From Marinosulfonomonas sp. (lineage in GTDB: Bacteria > Pseudomonadota > Alphaproteobacteria > Rhodobacterales > Rhodobacteraceae), in assembly GCA_026989405.1 (NCBI GenBank), contig JALSJL010000073.1, positions 1 through 5,388 of the forward strand: a stretch of 5,388 nucleotides of DNA. Direction: 5' to 3'. The position numbers and the translations under genes were made by a program. The notes beneath the pieces were generated by a model. The model was not told where the DNA came from, searched no databases, and saw only the letters and a list, made by a program, of their open reading frames with translations. Shown one piece after another: positions 4,893-5,388 of the stretch; within the stretch, counting starts at the first letter, position 1; each line of letters starts with the position of its first letter.

Positions 4893-4915
4893 TCGCGCCG
4901 GTCTCGGGACAATCG

Positions 4916-4940
4916 AGGGGCGCCTTCGGGCGCCCTTTTT
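4916..4940 (+). terminator. Rho-independent terminator of the spondin-domain gene
   Basis: The stem GGGCGCC (4918-4924) pairs with GGCGCCC (4929-4935) around a very stable TTCG tetraloop, followed by TTTTT (4936-4940). Two further pairs are possible using the flanking AG and the first T residues. The run of T exactly abuts the stop codon of the opposing protease gene; on the minus strand no T-run follows the hairpin, so it acts mainly on plus-strand transcripts. Confidence 0.95.
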
Positions 4941-5388
4941 CATGCGCGCGCTGATCGCGCCTGGCGCCACCAGGCGACAATCACCAGCCCGCCCCAGATC
5001 ATGACGACGGTTGACGTGACCACGGCCACCAGCCCGGCTGTGGCCGGCGTGGCAACGCTCAGGTTGAAAACCACATGCCACAACGCGGCAGCCAGAACGC
5101 TGCGACCGGTGGCGAAATAGACATGGGCCATCACGAAACTGCCCAACAGCAGGCTGATCAGCCAGCCGGCCAGCATTGGCCCGACCATGTCCGCCATCGA
5201 CTGGTTCACCCAGAACAGCGGAATATGCCAGACAGCCCAGATCAGCCCAACCCGGAAGGCAGCCCCAAGACGCCCGTGCCGCTGCACCAGATGCTCCAGC
5301 AGCCATCCCCGCCAGCCGAGTTCTTCGCCGAAACCGTTCAGGATGATGATCAGGGCCAGGGCCGGCACGGCGCTCAGGGTGGCCGGAA
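4940..5388 (-). CDS. CPBP-family (CAAX-like) intramembrane metalloprotease, C-terminal part
   Basis: The minus-strand frame is open from the window edge (5388) to the TGA at 4942-4940, so the N-terminus is missing; an internal GTG at 5368 is not a credible start because the frame continues upstream. About 149 codons are visible. The three signature motifs of the Abi/CPBP family appear in order: EELGWR (the EExxxR glutamates and arginine) in GFGEELGWRGWLLEHL, then the first histidine in GLIWAVWHIPLFW, then the HxxxN motif in ALWHVVFNLS. Hydrophobic segments separate the motifs and one follows the last. The family comprises multipass membrane proteases related to Rce1; bacterial members act in peptide maturation, bacteriocin immunity or other membrane tasks, and this one has no partner here that reveals its substrate. 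It converges with the spondin-domain gene, their 3' ends separated only by the terminator. Confidence 0.93.
   Translation of the reverse strand, partial: PATLSAVPALALIIILNGFGEELGWRGWLLEHLVQRHGRLGAAFRVGLIWAVWHIPLFWVNQSMADMVGPMLAGWLISLLLGSFVMAHVYFATGRSVLAAALWHVVFNLSVATPATAGLVAVVTSTVVMIWGGLVIVAWWRQARSARA

Noticed and set aside
4323..5306. Minus-strand open frame of 327 codons spanning the spondin and protease genes
   Set aside because: It overlaps two well-supported genes in other frames and crosses a strong terminator; its translation is rich in Arg, Gly and His and lacks any domain.
1..5388. CRISPR array, tRNA, rRNA or insertion sequence
   Set aside because: No regularly spaced repeats, no tRNA-like cloverleaf, no rRNA segment and no transposase motif was found on either strand.

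Overview
This 5.4 kb window looks like chromosomal DNA from an alphaproteobacterium, most likely of the Rhodobacterales/Roseobacter type. The lineage call is an inference. It rests on GC-rich codon use, an L21 protein with a long Ala/Lys/Pro linker and a helix-hairpin-helix tail, an SSB ending in DDEIPF, and the ribosomal gene pair rplU-rpmA followed by a RimJ/RimL-type acetyltransferase.

Layout, left to right. Positions 1-174 (minus) hold the start of a mercuric transport gene (merT), cut by the window edge. It diverges from a MerR-family regulator at 250-669 (plus). Between them lies a textbook MerR operator, an 8-bp perfect dyad inside a 19-bp spacer. A 187-bp gap follows, with a sigma70-like promoter and a structured leader, then rplU (857-1531) and rpmA (1538-1807), closed by a strong intrinsic terminator. 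A 510-bp stretch with no convincing gene (1871-2380) contains one nested hairpin. A GNAT acetyltransferase (2381-2932) follows and converges on ssb (2979-3464, minus).

From the ssb upstream gap, a secreted lytic transglycosylase (3608-4207, plus) runs the other way. After a 130-bp intergenic region carrying a 9-bp direct repeat comes a secreted spondin-N-domain protein with a methionine-rich tail (4338-4892), ended by a UUCG-loop terminator. The window closes with the C-terminal part of a CPBP (CAAX-like) intramembrane protease on the minus strand (4940-5388), truncated at its N-terminus by the window edge.

How the parts fit: merR/merT form a metal-sensing switch and uptake unit placed next to a housekeeping ribosomal operon. 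rplU-rpmA encode two large-subunit ribosomal proteins and are probably co-transcribed. ssb, the transglycosylase, the spondin-like protein and the protease look like independently transcribed units. No clearly new multi-gene system is visible. The points most worth a second look are the L21 tail and structured leader, the shortened metal-binding loop of the MerR protein, the gene-poor 510-bp gap, and the spondin protein with the repeats upstream of it.
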